Origin: Paramacrobiotus metropolitanus
Taxonomy: Eukaryota; Tardigrada; Eutardigrada; Parachela; Macrobiotidae
Direction of reading: 5' to 3'
Length of the DNA stretch: 64,000 nt
Assembly: GCF_019649055.1 (NCBI RefSeq)
Contig: NW_026570315.1
Span: 62,001-126,000, forward strand
Shown here: positions 12,296-22,160 of the stretch, piece after piece
Layout: each line of letters starts with the position of its first letter
Position numbering within the stretch: position 1 is the first letter of the stretch
The notes under the pieces: generated by a model
The model's database searches: none
Told to the model about the DNA's origin: nothing
What the model saw: the letters and a program-made list of their open reading frames with translations, nothing else
Program-made: the position numbers and the translations under genes

Positions 12296-12691
12296 ACGTG
12301 TTATGTTAATCAGGGTGTAGCTGTAGCGTAGAATGGGTTTAGGAAGAGGCTACAAAAAAGGAACATAACGTTAAAGGTAGCACCACTGAAAAATTTGAAA
12401 TGGAGGATATAGCTAACGCTTACCAGAATTATAGAACATGTCTTGGTGCACAGCTGCAGCTCGTTCCGTATTTGGCCGTTGTCAAGATATCCAGTGTACT
12501 TTTCGCTGTTTCCGGCATCAGAGTGCTTTGGCGGAGTAAAACAACTTTCATATCATTGTTTTCGGAAGATGGTGCAGCAGTATCCGAAGGTGGAGGAGGT
12601 GCATTATATGGTGAATGATATCGATCAGCCATTCTAGGGCATCGGAAGCTATATCTATACCGCCCGTTTGTCCTACTGTTATAACCGCTGC

Positions 12692-13375
12692 TCATGGTGA
12701 TGTCGGCGTCGTCACCGTCGTTGTCGTCTTCGTTATCGTGGTCGCTGTCATCGAGACAGAAGCAATGCAAGGAGGAGAGTCCAAGATTTCCAACAGAAAT
12801 CGAATGTAATTTACCAGTAGTTTCCGAGCAAGCAGTCTAGCAGCATCCGCTTTTGCCAGGTGTGTTGCAGGCCCACTTCCAATTATAAAAATGTCTTCGT
12901 TGGCAACTGCAGCCTGATAATTACAGTTGCTGCCGTCAATGGACGGAAGTCGTCGGTATTCCAAATCAAAGCCGAGCATGTTTGCTAGATTTTCCGCTAG
13001 TGCCTGATAGGGCCGCAAGTTTTTCAGAGTGAATGAGAGAAAAGGATCCGGCGTGGTTGGTGAGTTATTGGCTGCGGTGGGGGTGGGGTTGGTGGTTACG
13101 GATCCTGATCGCAGCTGCCTTCTATCCAAAACTTCCAGGAGTTTGGTGTGATAGTTTCGCAATAAAATGGCAAGTAATTTTTTAGCTGCGTCCTGCTTGG
13201 CTGTAGCTGTCGAATTTCCAATCCCTATTGCAAAAATGCGTTCAGCCAAAATACCGGCTTGGTGTTTGCAGCAAAACGGCTCGTTTACTTTCTTAGGAAC
13301 ACTTTTGTAGTAAATTTTGAAAGATAAAAGTTTCCCGATAGAACTAACGATAGTTGTAAAGAAGCGGCATACCAT
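12692..13375 (-). CDS. tandem double-stranded-RNA-binding protein
   Basis: Two dsRBD folds can be read. The first ends in IGIGNSTATAKQDAAKKLLA and the second in GSGPATHLAKADAARLLARK; both carry the G-x-G-x-(S/T)-x-x-x-AK-x-x-AA signature of the second RNA-binding loop and C-terminal helix. A Thr-rich tail follows. The open frame begins at 13429, but a TATA box at 13438-13447 suggests transcription starts near 13415, so the ATG at 13375 is the better start. Proteins of this architecture (E3-like, TRBP/PACT-like) bind dsRNA and can blunt PKR or Dicer pathways; that role is inferred. A second open frame overlaps the tail (12429-12770) and may reflect a frameshift. Confidence 0.75.
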   Translation of the reverse strand: MVCRFFTTIVSSIGKLLSFKIYYKSVPKKVNEPFCCKHQAGILAERIFAIGIGNSTATAKQDAAKKLLAILLRNYHTKLLEVLDRRQLRSGSVTTNPTPTAANNSPTTPDPFLSFTLKNLRPYQALAENLANMLGFDLEYRRLPSIDGSNCNYQAAVANEDIFIIGSGPATHLAKADAARLLARKLLVNYIRFLLEILDSPPCIASVSMTATTITKTTTTVTTPTSP

Positions 13376-13437
13376 TCCGGAGAAAGCGCCAAACTGCAGT
13401 GAGTGCAGCGTCGTCAAAATAATAGGCAAGATGGCTA

Positions 13438-13447
13438 TTATATATCA
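13438..13447 (-). promoter_or_regulatory. TATA box for the dsRBD gene
   Basis: TATATAATAG on the minus strand, about 65 bp upstream of the chosen ATG at 13375. It matches the TATA elements seen before several other genes of this element. Confidence 0.4.
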
Positions 13448-13637
13448 CTGGTCTCTCAGAACAACTATGTTGCAGTGCTAACATACAGTGATGCGACCTT
13501 GTCGCATTAGCCCCCCGGACTGGTAGGCCGGCCTTGTGGGATACTTGCCTGAGCGCTTCGTTTCCTGCTGTGAGACGTCCATCGGAGTATAGACCACACA
13601 ATTCCACCACAACTGTGCTGTGTTTTCTGTCCCCCTG

Positions 13638-13645
13638 TATAAAAG
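13638..13645 (+). promoter_or_regulatory. TATA box for the integrase gene
   Basis: TATAAAAG upstream of the integrase. A good donor (CAT/GTAAGTAAG) at about 13670 hints at a leader intron before the integrase ATG at 13912. Confidence 0.45.
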
Positions 13646-14157
13646 CTTCAAACATTCGCAAAACGACATGTAAGTAAGATTTTGGCGTTTCGTAATTTAT
13701 AACAACTTGCTGTTGGTGACCGGATGTGGAAATGAATTACCAAATCATAAATTGCTGGTTATTCAGGAAGGCCGGATCAAGAAAACTTCTGATTATTTCT
13801 GGCTGTGGGGTAGTTGATTGCTTTATGTTACGTGAGATTATTCAGAGTCGTTGTTCCTATTGCTGCTGCTGCCGAGAAACAAACACCAGCAAAAGAGGTA
13901 AGAAAGTTGCAATGGCGCATAAAAAGGTATTTCCTGCGACCGCCACGGAAAGTCGGCGAAAAACTTCTTTTCTGAAATCGCTCTATACCGACATTACGTC
14001 ACCGGGCTATCTGGGTGGAACGATGACTCTGTACCGGCTTGCTAAGGAGACAGAGAAAGCTAAGCAGCTAACGGTAACCCTACAGGACGTGAAAGCTTTT
14101 CTTTCTGAACAAAAGACTTTTACGCTGCATAAGCCTACGAGGAATAAATTTAAGAAA

Positions 14158-14208
14158 TTAAAAAATCTTTGTGTCGGGATGGTCCACCCCGACACAAAGA
14201 TTTTTTAA
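14158..14208. repeat. perfect 21-bp-stem palindrome inside integrase
   Basis: Arms 14158-14178 and 14188-14208 are exact reverse complements around a 9-nt loop. The arms begin TTAAAAAATCTTTGTGTCGG. The hairpin sits exactly where the integrase frame changes and where homologues have no extra sequence. Confidence 0.85.
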
Positions 14209-14409
14209 TTTCTATTTCTAACGTATGGCATGGTGACCTAGTGGAGCTGCAAAAAATTAAAAAAATTAATGAAAAGTTCCGATACATCTCGACGACAGTA
14301 GATTGCGTTAGCCGTTTTGCTACATCGTACCCGCTGGTTAACAAATCGGGCGAGTAGGTTTCAAAAGCGCTGGACATAATTTTTCAAAAGCGACGGCCTG
14401 TTGTTTTCG

Positions 14410-14479
14410 GTTAGAATAATGAGACAAAGCATAGTTATCTTAAACTGAAGAAGGTTTTTTTAAAATATAATTGTTTCAG
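14410..14479 (+). other. 70-nt GT-AG intron in the integrase gene
   Basis: Donor TTTTCG/GTTAGA; acceptor AATTGTTTCAG/TT after a T-rich tract. The intron is phase 1, and removing it keeps the flanking conserved integrase blocks in frame with each other, a strong sign that it is a real splice unit. Confidence 0.65.
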
Positions 14480-15114
14480 TTACCGATGCGGGCAAAGAGT
14501 TTATCAACGAAAAAGCGAAATCTGTATACAAGTACGGCATACGCCATCAGATATCGTCTTCAAGATTTAAAGCTGCGTTAGCGGAGCGGTTTAATCGAAC
14601 TCTAAAAACCACTTTGGTCCGCCATTTTACGTTTACGAAGAGCTCCAACTGGTTTTCGGCGCTGCAAAATATCATTCAAAACTATAACGGAAGCATACAC
14701 AGCGCTATAAAAACGAAACCTAGGAAAATTACGATCAGTAATCAGTCGCAGTTGTTCAAACTTGGTCAGGAAAAAAGGTTCATTAAGCTGCAGAAGGCAG
14801 CATTTAAAGTCGGTGATAGAGTCCGCACTGCGATTAAGAAACCTAAAATCAGCAAAGGATACACGCAAACTTTTTCCGATGAAATTTTTCAAATTTCTGA
14901 AATTCTGTATGGGCCGGTGATAACGTATCGTCTGCAGACGCTTGATCGCGTGCCGGAGACAGTCTTGGATGGCAATCGGCCGGTGCACTTCTATAAGGAA
15001 GATATCTCCAGAGTGGGGTCAGGAAAAACTAAAAATTTTGTTTCGTTTTATGATATCAGTTGGTTGTGAGTACGTGCAGGTTTAACATTTAAACTTGCTC
15101 TTTCGCAAGAAAAG

Positions 15115-15936
15115 ATGATGGAGGGAGGATTCTATACCGTATTGCATAGCGGAGCCTCCGTGGCTTACGGCTCTTTGGTACTTCGCAACACCGCTACACA
15201 ATTTTCCAATAAGCAACAGCTGCCGATATTGTCCTACTACGAAGCAAAACTGACGACCATTCCACCTGAGCAGCGGCAGCTGACAATTTGTGTGAATAGT
15301 GCAGCCAGCCAGCTGTATTTGGATGCCTATCTTGCCGAATCAGAATTTGACAAAACACCTACGGACTTTGTTGCGGCCGTGTCAAAAGCAGTCCACCTGA
15401 TGGTCACCAATATGACCGGTGTAATCGCGCCGTTAATTCTACTGCAGGAAGGAAAGTTGCATTGGCTCAGTCAGAATGAACAGGTTCAAATTGTAAATAG
15501 AGGAAACCTGTTGTCCGTCATTCTGGGTCTACTGTACGATGACGATGCTGGAGTGATGCGCCGCGAGCGCGTTTTTTCACGATCAGAACTTTCAGAAATA
15601 CGGAGACACCGACTCATTCGAAATTGTCTACCGGTGGACACACAGCGGGGGCGCAAGCAAGTCATTCTCTGCATGAATCAAGTAATTTCTTCTGCTTTCG
15701 GAAACCGTGCGGAAAATATCCTTGCGGTGGTTAGCGTGGATGAGTTGCAAAAAGGTTATGAGCCTAAAGATCGCATGTATGTCCCTGTCAAAAACTGGTT
15801 TTACAAGTCGAACCCTACCGTTACTATCCAATCAGACTGGAAAATGCAATGGAACGAAAACGCTCTAGGAGAGACCATCCTGACGCTCCATTACCGGAAA
15901 TGTAATCCTAATATAGGAAAAGCAGAGAAAATCTAA
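15115..15936 (+). CDS. penton-like minor capsid protein of Polinton type
   Basis: An intact 273-aa ORF begins 45 nt after the integrase stop. It starts with FYTVLHSGASVAYG and has a YYEAKLTTI segment; Polinton minor capsid proteins open similarly (FY-x-x-L-x-S-N/S, then a strand carrying the E-x-x-L-x-x-I pattern). It ends with a strand pair (AMYVPVKNWF in general style, then ETILTLHYRKC) like the terminal LHFRR-type strand of that family. The expected role is the pentameric vertex protein, a single jelly-roll, next to the hexon-like gene downstream. The assignment rests on pattern and synteny, not on a catalytic motif. Confidence 0.55.
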   Translation: MMEGGFYTVLHSGASVAYGSLVLRNTATQFSNKQQLPILSYYEAKLTTIPPEQRQLTICVNSAASQLYLDAYLAESEFDKTPTDFVAAVSKAVHLMVTNMTGVIAPLILLQEGKLHWLSQNEQVQIVNRGNLLSVILGLLYDDDAGVMRRERVFSRSELSEIRRHRLIRNCLPVDTQRGRKQVILCMNQVISSAFGNRAENILAVVSVDELQKGYEPKDRMYVPVKNWFYKSNPTVTIQSDWKMQWNENALGETILTLHYRKCNPNIGKAEKI

Positions 15937-16114
15937 AATCTTTGTTTGCAAGTAACAAACGTGTCGATGCAGTGAAAAAAACTGCGCTTTTCTAGTCTGA
16001 TGGATGTGTGTCGCGTCTTTGTCGGAAAGAAACGAAAATGTAAAAAGTGGTGTTTGGCTTTGTGGATTTGTAAGCAAAAACGATAAATATACTTCTGTCT
16101 GAGTGACTGCGGGG

Positions 16115-16122
16115 TATAAAAG
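16115..16122 (+). promoter_or_regulatory. TATA box upstream of the core/capsid pair
   Basis: TATAAAAG in GGGGTATAAAAGAAGAAG. It could drive both the Arg-rich ORF and the hexon-like gene. Confidence 0.45.
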
Positions 16123-16142
16123 AAGAAGAGCTCATCAATCAA

Positions 16143-16406
16143 CATTCAGTATGTGTTGACAGTGTTTTCTTTTTCCTCCCAAAAACGGCGCGCTGTCGGA
16201 GAAAAACCAGTGGTAAAAGAAGAAAAAGAAGAGGGCGCATAATTAAGCGAACTATTGTGCAGTCTACGGCTGTAATCGGGCGTGGGCCGTCATTCAGCAC
16301 GAGGAAACGGCGACGTGGGCGCCGCCAACGTAGGCGAAGGGGTGCTTTTCGAACCGGATTGTTTCAAAAGGTCACTACAGGGAAAAGTCTAGCTTCGTTA
16401 GTGTAG
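16143..16406 (+). pseudogene. Arg-rich core-protein-like ORF without ATG
   Basis: In the same frame as, and 18 nt before, the capsid ATG, an open frame reads an extremely basic peptide with GKRRKRRGRIIKRT and STRKRRRRG-type blocks, ending LASLV before a TAG at 16404. Small Arg-rich DNA-condensing proteins of this type (adenovirus pX/pVII-like) are common in adenovirus-related elements, and the position before the hexon gene fits. The frame has no in-frame ATG downstream of the TATA box; the only nearby ATG (16151) is in another frame and stops after two codons. The start therefore seems to have been lost or shifted. Confidence 0.45.
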
Positions 16407-16424
16407 CTAACTAAATCACTAACC

Positions 16425-18191
16425 ATGGCTAGCCTGAAAAATCAATCTACTATCGAAAAGTTCCCAGATGAGCTTCAACTGTTCGATCCACCGGTATCCC
16501 AATCTACAGTCGAATCACATCATTATACAACAATTATGCCGCTAAATCAGATTGTAAACAACACTGACGTTATTGAGTTCCTTATTCCTGCGACTGAATA
16601 TTACTTAGACCCTTCGGATGTTTTACTGAAAATGGGATGTCAGATCTTGGACTGCGACCATACGAAAGTTCTTGGAATTATTAAAACGCAGCCACCATCT
16701 GCAACGGTAACGCCCATAAGAACCGCAGCTGTACCCAATCAGCAGGCCGCAGTTGCACAGTCAGTGTCAGGTGTAGACGGAGACTTAGTAGCTGCTGGTG
16801 GTGCAGCATCTAATGCCATAGCACCACCGCCCCCGCCGCCCCCTCCACCACAGCAACAACAACCACCACCGCCACAACCCCCACCGCGGGCTAATCAACT
16901 CGCGGGAAGTGCAAGCAACAGCAGCGCAGTGGTGGGACAGAGTTATGTTGATAATCCTCTAGCCGACCCTTCTATTGCTAGGCTAGTGGGAGAATTAGAT
17001 TCTGCAGACAGAGGCCACTACACAAACGTATTAAACACTAAAGGTGTGCGCGACGCAGCTCCGGTTAACCTACTGTTTCACATGATGTTTAAGCGCGTGA
17101 AAATTGAAATAAACGGGACGCCCTATGTGGTCAGTTACAATAATTACGGCTACAAAGGTTATATGCATACACTGCTTAAGTATTCTCGAGGAGTAAAGAA
17201 GCATCTACTGCAACCCATACTGTGGTTCAGAGATAAGTTAAGCCGGATTCAGCCACAGAATACCATGGATAGTGTGGATCTAACTAATCCCGAATTAAAT
17301 CAAGGTCTTTTGGCGCGCTACGAAAGGACAAGAGAAGGCAGGCAATATGAAATGGTAGGGAAAATAATGCACGAATTGTTTTTTCTGGAACAGCACTTAC
17401 TGCCGGAAGTTTCCATTCGAATCAGACTTTTCAAGCGCAATCCGTCGTTTCACCTCATGTCCGACGATATTGCACCAAACTATTACATTAATTTTATGGA
17501 TATGCGACTGATTGCTCGTTTTGTTAAAATATCACAAAAAACTCACGACCAAATTCAAAAACGTCTATCATCGCAACCGACAATATACAAGATGTACGCG
17601 GCAAGTGATGTTCGCAGCCGGGCCTTAATTTCTGGTAAGCGACAGTAGACGATCGACAATTTTTTTGGCTCTGAAAAAATACCGAACAGAATTGTTTTTG
17701 CTATGGTGACCCACGATGCATACCTTGGAAACTACCGAAAGAATCCATTAAATTTCCAACATTTTAATCTTGAAGAAATAACGCTGATCGTCGATATTAG
17801 ATTCTGTCATATATGGTTGATTTCGCGAACGGGCATTATGCTATGCTTTAGAGTGCGCTAGCATGTCAGCTCGGCAACCGAGATTATGCCTGCTCTACTG
17901 ACACCTCGTACGCCGATGTTTCCTACGGAACGGTATAAAATTTCGGCAGTCTACAAATCTGATTTACATTCTATATTTTTGTGCATTTTTTGTTTTTTCC
18001 AGAGCATTTTTTCTTTTGATTTAACCCCCAACCACGATGTTGACGATATTCCGGTTGAGAGAAAACAACTTGCTCGATTAGAGCTTAAATTTGCTACACC
18101 ACTTGAAGAACCCGTCGAACTGCTGGTTTTTTCTGAGCAGCCGTGGATTTTTCAAATAGATAAAACCCAAAGATTCATAAATGTCATGTGA
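16425..18191 (+). pseudogene. hexon-like major capsid protein (F54H12.2-like family), disrupted
   Basis: The ORF opens with ELQLFDPPVSQSTVES, followed by IEFLIPATEYYLDPSDVLL. It contains VKIEINGTPYVVSYNNYGYK and ILWFRDKLSRIQ, all diagnostic of the F54H12.2-like proteins that I take to be the double jelly-roll capsid protein of animal Polintons. An acidic/Pro-Gln-rich insert (residues about 95-170) is unusual. A TAG at 17646 interrupts the frame, yet the same frame continues with conserved sequence (DAYLGNYRKNPLNFQHFNLE). A degraded gap follows, then the conserved C-terminus (FDLTPN to VFSEQPWIFQIDK) at about 18003-18191, preceded by a splice-acceptor-like TTTTTTGTTTTTTCCAG. It probably formed the capsid shell; this copy is broken. 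Confidence 0.75.
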
Positions 18192-18489
18192 ACGTCGTGA
18201 AGAAAAAATGTTCTGTTAGAAATAATGTCGAGTTATATGTCCTGCTAGGAAACAATTAAAAAAGCTGCAAAAAGACCCGTTGTTTTTTGTTTTTATTAGT
18301 CAACCAGCCAGCGCAAGTACAAGAAACAATAACATGAGCGACATTTACAACATAACACGAACAATATTAACATGAGCGATCTTTACAACAGCCAAAAAAC
18401 TGCATTCGTCCAGTAAATGTTAAAAACTGCACAAACTGTAAATACGGGTTTTAAATAGAAAACAAGCTGCATACTCACAAACCGATTTT

Positions 18490-19185
18490 TTAGTTATTAT
18501 AATTTTCAAAAAACTGATGCAAAATTTTTACTGACAGACAGCTACTTGACACCAACAGTGGCTCTATACACGTAAACTTTTTCACAAAGGCGGAGTCGTT
18601 CAAGAGCTGCTTATAAGCAGAATAGACACGGCCGAGATAGTCAACAATAACCTGTTCAGGATGTAGTAATCCATCCGCTCGCTTAATCATGCGTCGTAGG
18701 GCCTCCATTGGTTTTATATCCATAAAATACGTCAAGTCTGGGATAATAAAAGGTGTTGTCACGGATTCGCTGCTGCTGGTTTCGATATTTTTCATCCATT
18801 GCATATCGTGTCCACGGGCACTGCCGTAGGCTAGGTCAGAAAGGATATATCGGTCGGCAATGACAATATGTCCGTCGGCTAAATTGCTGCGGATATTATT
18901 AAGGAGAACCTTGCGTCGCGCAGACAGGATAAGATAAGTAGCGCGGGTCTGAATAAGGTCACGGTCAGATAAGGCAATAACAGAGGCACGGAACAAATTG
19001 GAAAGCGCCGGCTGCCTAATGCAGTCCGACTTGGAGTGGTTATTATGTAAGGAAACCTTGTATCCCATGCAGGCAAGGGTGTCAGCAAGCAGTGCAGATT
19101 GTGTGGTTTTCTCGGCGATGTTAATTCCTTCAAAAACGATAAAAAACGGCTTTTGCTGCTGCTGTTGCTGACGCAGTGGATACAT
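18490..19185 (-). CDS. tmk: thymidylate kinase-like protein with altered P-loop
   Basis: An intact 231-aa ORF. FEGINIAEKTTQ (residues about 17-28) corresponds to the thymidylate kinase P-loop FEG-x-D-x-x-GKTTQ, with Glu in place of the Gly before Lys. The DR(Y/H) motif appears as ADRYILSDLAYG, and PDLTYFMDIKPMEALRRM matches the PD-x-x-x-xLD segment. The family phosphorylates dTMP to dTDP; with the R2 gene nearby it would supply dNTPs for PolB. The acidic residue in the P-loop may impair ATP binding, so activity is uncertain. A poly-Gln run follows the initiator. It is convergent with the capsid gene. Confidence 0.8.
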   Translation of the reverse strand: MYPLRQQQQQQKPFFIVFEGINIAEKTTQSALLADTLACMGYKVSLHNNHSKSDCIRQPALSNLFRASVIALSDRDLIQTRATYLILSARRKVLLNNIRSNLADGHIVIADRYILSDLAYGSARGHDMQWMKNIETSSSESVTTPFIIPDLTYFMDIKPMEALRRMIKRADGLLHPEQVIVDYLGRVYSAYKQLLNDSAFVKKFTCIEPLLVSSSCLSVKILHQFFENYNN

Positions 19186-19319
19186 GACGGCAGCAGCCTA
19201 CAAAGAAGAAATAGGCACTTTCTAAACCAATGCTTCTACTTACTATAGACAAATAATCGAGTTAAAATGTTTGACGAGATGAGAATTGGTTATATGTATG
19301 GAGAAGTGTAACTTACTGC

Positions 19320-19529
19320 TCAGTCATTTAGCTTCTTCCGCTTGGATGGCGATGGTCTTCCCCCGCTGGCATAGCAACTCCCTCCAACTGCTGCGCCTTT
19401 GTGTTGAACGGCCGGTGCATTAGCTTCGGCCAGCCGATCGGCCAACTCGCTCACGATACTTTTGAAATTATGGTAGTAGGAGGGATTTTTCTTCAAGAAG
19501 TCAATGAAGGCCACATGAGAAATCCACAT
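19320..19529 (-). CDS. small ORF with helical domain and nuclear-localisation-like tail
   Basis: I do not recognise it. Sixty-nine residues: FLKKNPSYYHNFKSIVSELA and following look helical, and the end PSPSKRKKLND resembles a monopartite nuclear localisation signal. A possible splice acceptor (GCGACACAG) lies just upstream, so it could be the last exon of the Gln/Pro-rich gene at 19655-20658. Confidence 0.35.
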   Translation of the reverse strand: MWISHVAFIDFLKKNPSYYHNFKSIVSELADRLAEANAPAVQHKGAAVGGSCYASGGRPSPSKRKKLND

Positions 19530-19654
19530 GAACGCTGTGTCGCGTTAGGTCCAGGTCTCAAAACTCATGACCGTGGTATGGTGGGGCGAATTCTGTAATA
19601 CGCTCTTCCGTAGCGCACATATTGAATTTTGCGCTGCATTGATTCGGGCTGGAT

Positions 19655-20658
19655 TCAGTACATTCGCGGGGTCAAGGAAAGTAGGAAGCTTTTTTTCAGC
19701 AAGGCAGCTGGTGACAAATTTTTAGACGGCATAGGTGATTCCTCGCTGGGTCGTAATTTATTATTGCCAGCGGCGGGGGTAATGTCCATTGGTGACGACG
19801 GTGGCGTAATCGGTACGGTGACGAGTGAGTCCATAAAATCACGGTGCGCGGGCCCGCTATGATCGGCGGGAATGTACAGCACTGACGACATCGGTTGCGG
19901 CGCTGCAGATAGGTGATTCTGCTCTTTTGGCGAATGCAACAAGGACGGCATTGGTTGCTGTTGTTGTTGGTGCTGCTGCTGCTGTTGCTGCTGGACCTGA
20001 TCGGCGTGAAAGGTCATCCCATTCACGGAAGCAAACGGCGCAAATGCAAGATTTTGCATTTGATGGTCGGCACCCGCCGGATACCAGTGTGGAAGCAATA
20101 GTTGTGGTGGTGGTGGTGGTGCTAGAGGCGCTGGTGCCGGTGGTGAAACTTTGTAAAGCACGTAGTTTGGTGGATTTTGCTGCGGCTGTTGAAGCAAAAG
20201 CTGTTCCGCCTGCTGCTGGTGTGGAAAAGCGGATAGAACTGGCTGAGGGTGGATGCAGTGGCCGCAGCAGCTGACATGTCTGGCTGCACTTGCTGATAGA
20301 TATTGCGCAATTGCGGGGGTGGTGCGCACATGCTGTGTTGAAACTGGTGCGGATGTAGCAATGGCAGGGCTTGATGAGGGGGAATTTTGGAATCTGCTTG
20401 TTGCTGCTGCGGTAGTTGCTGCACCGCAAAAATTCCATCCGCTTTAGTTTCATAGCCGAATGGATTCTGAATATAGCAGATTGCCATTACGTGATGCTGT
20501 GGCGCTGATGCTGATGACGTGATAACTGGAGTACACGCTGTCGTCGGTATTCCGCTACTAATACTGTTTATGCTGCTGCTGCTGGTGTTACAAGTGGACT
20601 GTGTCGGCAGGAATAATCCTTCGTCAATAATACAAACTTTATCACATGTATCAGGCAT
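19655..20658 (-). pseudogene. Gln/Pro-rich low-complexity protein, frameshifted
   Basis: The minus strand starts MPDTCDKVCIIDEGLFLPTQ at 20658 and runs Ser/Gln/Pro-rich to about 20260, where coding character moves into another frame that stays open to 19655 (ending PAALLKKSFLLSLTPRMY). It includes runs of Gln and Pro and a HWYPAGADHQMQNLAF segment. Composition resembles transcription-activation or scaffold regions, but no domain is recognisable. It lies divergently from the ribonucleotide reductase gene, so the two may share the regulatory DNA at 20660-20910. Confidence 0.45.
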
Positions 20659-20858
20659 AATACAAATCAGCTTCGATCGGACTTGTAAGCGATGATCAAC
20701 AATGCCAATTTTCCAAAAATCCTCTCGCGTTTAAATAGACCAAAAAAGGAAGAGGTAAGGCTCATCCAGAAAATAGGGAGGAGCTGTAGCAAGCAAGCAG
20801 ATGTAGTAGTGAAAGGGATAGCCGGGAACCCCCCGGTGCGGTATCTAGAACAGATGCG

Positions 20859-20866
20859 TATATAAG
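20859..20866 (+). promoter_or_regulatory. TATA box for the ribonucleotide reductase gene
   Basis: TATATAAG about 47 bp before the ATG at 20913. It is the same TATA style as at 13638, 16115 and 27624. Confidence 0.5.
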
Positions 20867-20912
20867 CTCCTGCTAAATAGCATATCATTATTAATGCGAT
20901 TATGGGCACGCC

Positions 20913-22066
20913 ATGGCTAGCGACGACGCGAACACCACTAAAAATAATGTTATTAATGACGGTATGGCATGTGGTAATAGTAAAGCTAACAACATTAGCG
21001 TCAACAACAATAAAACTGAGATTAGCACCATCACCACCACCACCACCACCGCCAACGACTATTACGACGACGGCGGCGACGACGATGGAGAAAGTAGAGA
21101 GCCTGTGTTAGTAGCGTCTTGGAAGAGGCTGGTTATATTCCCTATTGAGTGTGATGAAGCTTGGGAGAGGTATAAGAAAGCAGTCGCTTGCTTCTGGACA
21201 CCAGAGGAAATTAATCTCTCCCACGACACACGCCAATGGCCTTTGCTGAGTCAGTTTGAGAAAGATCTTCTGGGAAACGTGCTGGCTTTTTTTGCTGCCA
21301 GTGACGGTGTGGTTATGGAGAATTTAGCAGAAAATTTCCTTTGCAAAGTTCAATCGCCAGAAGTTAGGGCATTTTATGCTTATCAAATTTTCATTGAAAA
21401 TGTACATAGCAAAACGTTTGCTCTCCTTATCAATACCTATTACCAAGATTCTGAAGAAAAACAGAGTTTACTGCAGGCTATCATTACTAATCGTAATGTT
21501 GTAGAAAAAGCAGAATGAGCAAAGCAGTATATCCGCGATCGAGAGCGTTCTTTTGGCGAAAGGATAATTGCCTTTGCCTGTGTCGAGATGATTCTTTTTG
21601 TGGGGCGTTTGACGTTATTTTTTGGTTTAAGGGACGTGGAATTCTACCCGGACTTACGTTAAGCAACGAATTAATAGCTCGTGATGAATCTCAACATGTT
21701 GAATTTGCTTGTTGGTTATATTTACAGTTAGTAAAATTTAAGATTCCACCTGAAGTTATCTACCGACTGGTGCTGGAAGCTGTGGAAATTGAGTGTAGAT
21801 TCTGGGAAAATGCGTTCACCCATCCGCTGCGCGGCCTGAACGAATCATCCATGAAAACCTATGTGATGTTCGTTGCTAACGTCCTACTGAAAATGTTAGA
21901 AATGGAGCCGTATTTTAAAGTGGAAAGCCCCCTGCCCTACATGGAAACTATTTCACTAGAGGGAAAAACCAATTTTTTCGAAAGACGAGTCTCCGAATAC
22001 CGCAAGGCTCATGTTGGACAGAGCGGCGAAGTAATGCGGAAATTTACAACAGACGCAACGTTTTAG
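20913..22066 (+). pseudogene. ribonucleotide reductase small subunit (R2), Tyr-radical site changed to Phe
   Basis: After a 60-residue Asn/Thr/Asp-rich N-terminus, the R2 fold begins at WKRLVIFPIECDEAWERYKK. Metal ligands are visible in FAASDGVVMENLAENF, IENVHSKTFALL and NELIARDESQHVEFA, and the C-terminal tail FTTDATF resembles the R1-binding peptide. R2 provides the radical for making deoxyribonucleotides. The residue at the radical-Tyr position (E-x-x-H-x-x-x-Y) is Phe, codon TTT at 21417-21419. The gene is broken by TGA at 21516-21518, where homologues have Trp, and by a frameshift near 21595. No R1 subunit is in the window, so it would need host R1. Confidence 0.85.
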
Positions 22067-22160
22067 ATATGTTTAACATTCTGATATATTGTTTTTATTT
22101 TTGTTTCTATTTTTAATTACGAAAACATGAAATAAAGCACAACTTGCGTACTAAAACGTT

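Larger units (their letters stand above)
13912..15069 (+). pseudogene. Polinton-type DDE integrase, disrupted
   Basis: The N-terminal block (SFLKSLYTDITSPGYLGG to TFTLHKPTRNKFK) is the typical Polinton/Maverick integrase start. The catalytic core follows, with Asp in WHGDLVEL, Asp in TTVDCVSRF and Glu in AALAERFNRTLK, then the C-terminal FKVGDRVRTAIKKPKISKGY domain. It would insert the element DNA into the host chromosome. Breaks: a 51-bp palindrome at 14158-14208 between the N-terminal and core blocks coincides with a frame change, and an in-frame TAG lies at 14355-14357. A frame-compatible intron (14410-14479) separates the second Asp from the Glu region. The start is the ATG at 13912; upstream ATGs are possible. 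The present copy is unlikely to be functional. Confidence 0.85.

Noticed and set aside
13344-13669. Minus-strand ORFs between the dsRBD gene and integrase promoter
   Set aside because: They overlap the TATA boxes on both strands and resemble no Polinton protein. I looked specifically for the adenain-type protease and found no His/Cys triad here or elsewhere in the element.
19857-20453. Alternative minus-strand and plus-strand ORFs over the Gln/Pro-rich gene
   Set aside because: CAG-type repeats open all frames at once; only the Gln/Pro frames join sensibly to the MPDTCDK start.
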